From positions 1 to 64,000 of the forward strand of contig NZ_JAGGQL010000045.1 in the NCBI RefSeq assembly GCF_018613315.1: a stretch of DNA of 64,000 nucleotides, given 5' to 3'. The position numbers and the translations under genes were made by a program. Numbering within the stretch: position 1 is the stretch's first letter; each line of letters opens with the position of its first letter. The notes beneath the pieces were generated by a model. It saw only the letters and a list, made by a program, of their open reading frames with translations. It was not told where the DNA came from and ran no database searches. This document shows, piece after piece, positions 63,512 through 64,000 of this stretch. This DNA is from Bacillus sp. ISL-37 (GTDB lineage: Bacteria > Bacillota > Bacilli > Bacillales > Cytobacillaceae).

Positions 63512-64000
63512 CTAATTCATAATCTCTGGAAACCACATGACTAGATCAGGCAAATATGTTACGAATAGCAGTAATAGGATTGCGATGGCTATAAACGGAA
63601 CTAACCCTGGCAGGATTTGCGCATACGGAATTTTAAATGTCCCCTGGGCAATAAATATATTGAGCCCAAACGGAGGTGTAATCATTCCAATCGTCAAATT
63701 TAGCACGATGATCAATCCGAGATGAACAGGATCAACACCAAGGGCAAAAGCTACAGGAGTTATAAGCGGAACCAGTATAATAATCGCTGAGTTTGGATCG
63801 AGAAACATACCAGTGATTAAAAAAATCAATGTAATGATTAACATAACAATAATCAGAGAGTAATCACCAAACAGTTCAGTTATCATTTGCGGCAGCCCGC
63901 CAATGGTCATGACGTAAGATACCGCTTTTCCTGCGGCAATCAGAACGAGCAGCATTCCAATCACCACACCTGATTTTAAGGCGACATCCCACAATTGGGA
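63512..64000 (-). CDS. dctM: TRAP transporter large permease DctM (partial, cut by right edge)
   Basis: The last 162 codons of a DctM-type membrane permease; the frame is open to the window edge. Seen: four to five hydrophobic helices, the motif GMFLDPNSAIIILVPLITPVA and the conserved LTIGMITPPFGLNIF, characteristic of the TRAP large subunit. It works with DctP downstream; a small subunit DctQ would be expected upstream, beyond the edge. Confidence 0.9.
   Translation of the reverse strand, partial: SQLWDVALKSGVVIGMLLVLIAAGKAVSYVMTIGGLPQMITELFGDYSLIIVMLIITLIFLITGMFLDPNSAIIILVPLITPVAFALGVDPVHLGLIIVLNLTIGMITPPFGLNIFIAQGTFKIPYAQILPGLVPFIAIAILLLLFVTYLPDLVMWFPEIMN

Noticed and set aside
1-64000. 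tRNA, rRNA, riboswitch or prophage genes
   Set aside because: None was recognised on either strand; intergenic regions are short and mostly hold terminators or promoters.

Overview
The window is AT-rich Firmicute DNA with strong AGGAGG-type ribosome binding sites, frequent GTG/TTG starts, T-tailed hairpin terminators and B. subtilis-like families. It is most likely the chromosome of a Bacillaceae member (Bacillus/Mesobacillus/Cytobacillus-like; genus is inference). No rRNA, tRNA, CRISPR array, phage or intact insertion sequence is visible.

About 1-51 kb is a cell-surface island. Twelve secreted proteins each carry three tandem cell-wall-binding repeats of the CWB2 type (Pfam PF04122, known from B. 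subtilis LytB/LytC and Clostridioides difficile Cwp proteins). The partners of this three-repeat anchor differ: a SpoIID/LytB amidase enhancer, an Amidase_3 hydrolase, three subtilases, two internalin-like leucine-rich-repeat proteins, an NlpC/P60 endopeptidase, a beta-helix/Fn3 protein, a bifunctional nucleotide phosphoesterase, a carboxypeptidase-regulatory-domain protein and a PPC-domain protein. The anchor is C-terminal in eight, N-terminal in three, and in the phosphoesterase it sits inside the catalytic domain.

Interleaved with these are genes for a surface glycopolymer: a GT4 glycosyltransferase (0-1 kb), a Wzy/WaaL-type polymerase/ligase, a PBP-like transpeptidase with a decayed glycosyltransferase half, a membrane sugar N-acetyltransferase and a divergent exported PIG-L deacetylase (18-24 kb), a MurJ-type flippase, a TagA-type ManNAc transferase and a UDP-ManNAc dehydrogenase (25.5-29 kb), and an LCP ligase (43-44 kb). 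My reading is that the island encodes both a wall polymer and the proteins that dock on it, as at the C. difficile cwp/PSII loci.

About 44-45 kb and 51.4-54.5 kb are decaying: a degenerate interspersed repeat, an orphan coding fragment, a lipoprotein gene with two frameshifts and a phosphoribosyltransferase gene with a frameshift.

From 54.8 kb the content is ordinary accessory or metabolic: a GH2 beta-galactosidase behind the remnant of a sugar ABC permease, two very small proteins, a two-gene unit containing a PD-(D/E)XK nuclease, a membrane acyltransferase, a NUDIX hydrolase, and part of a TRAP transporter operon cut by the right edge.
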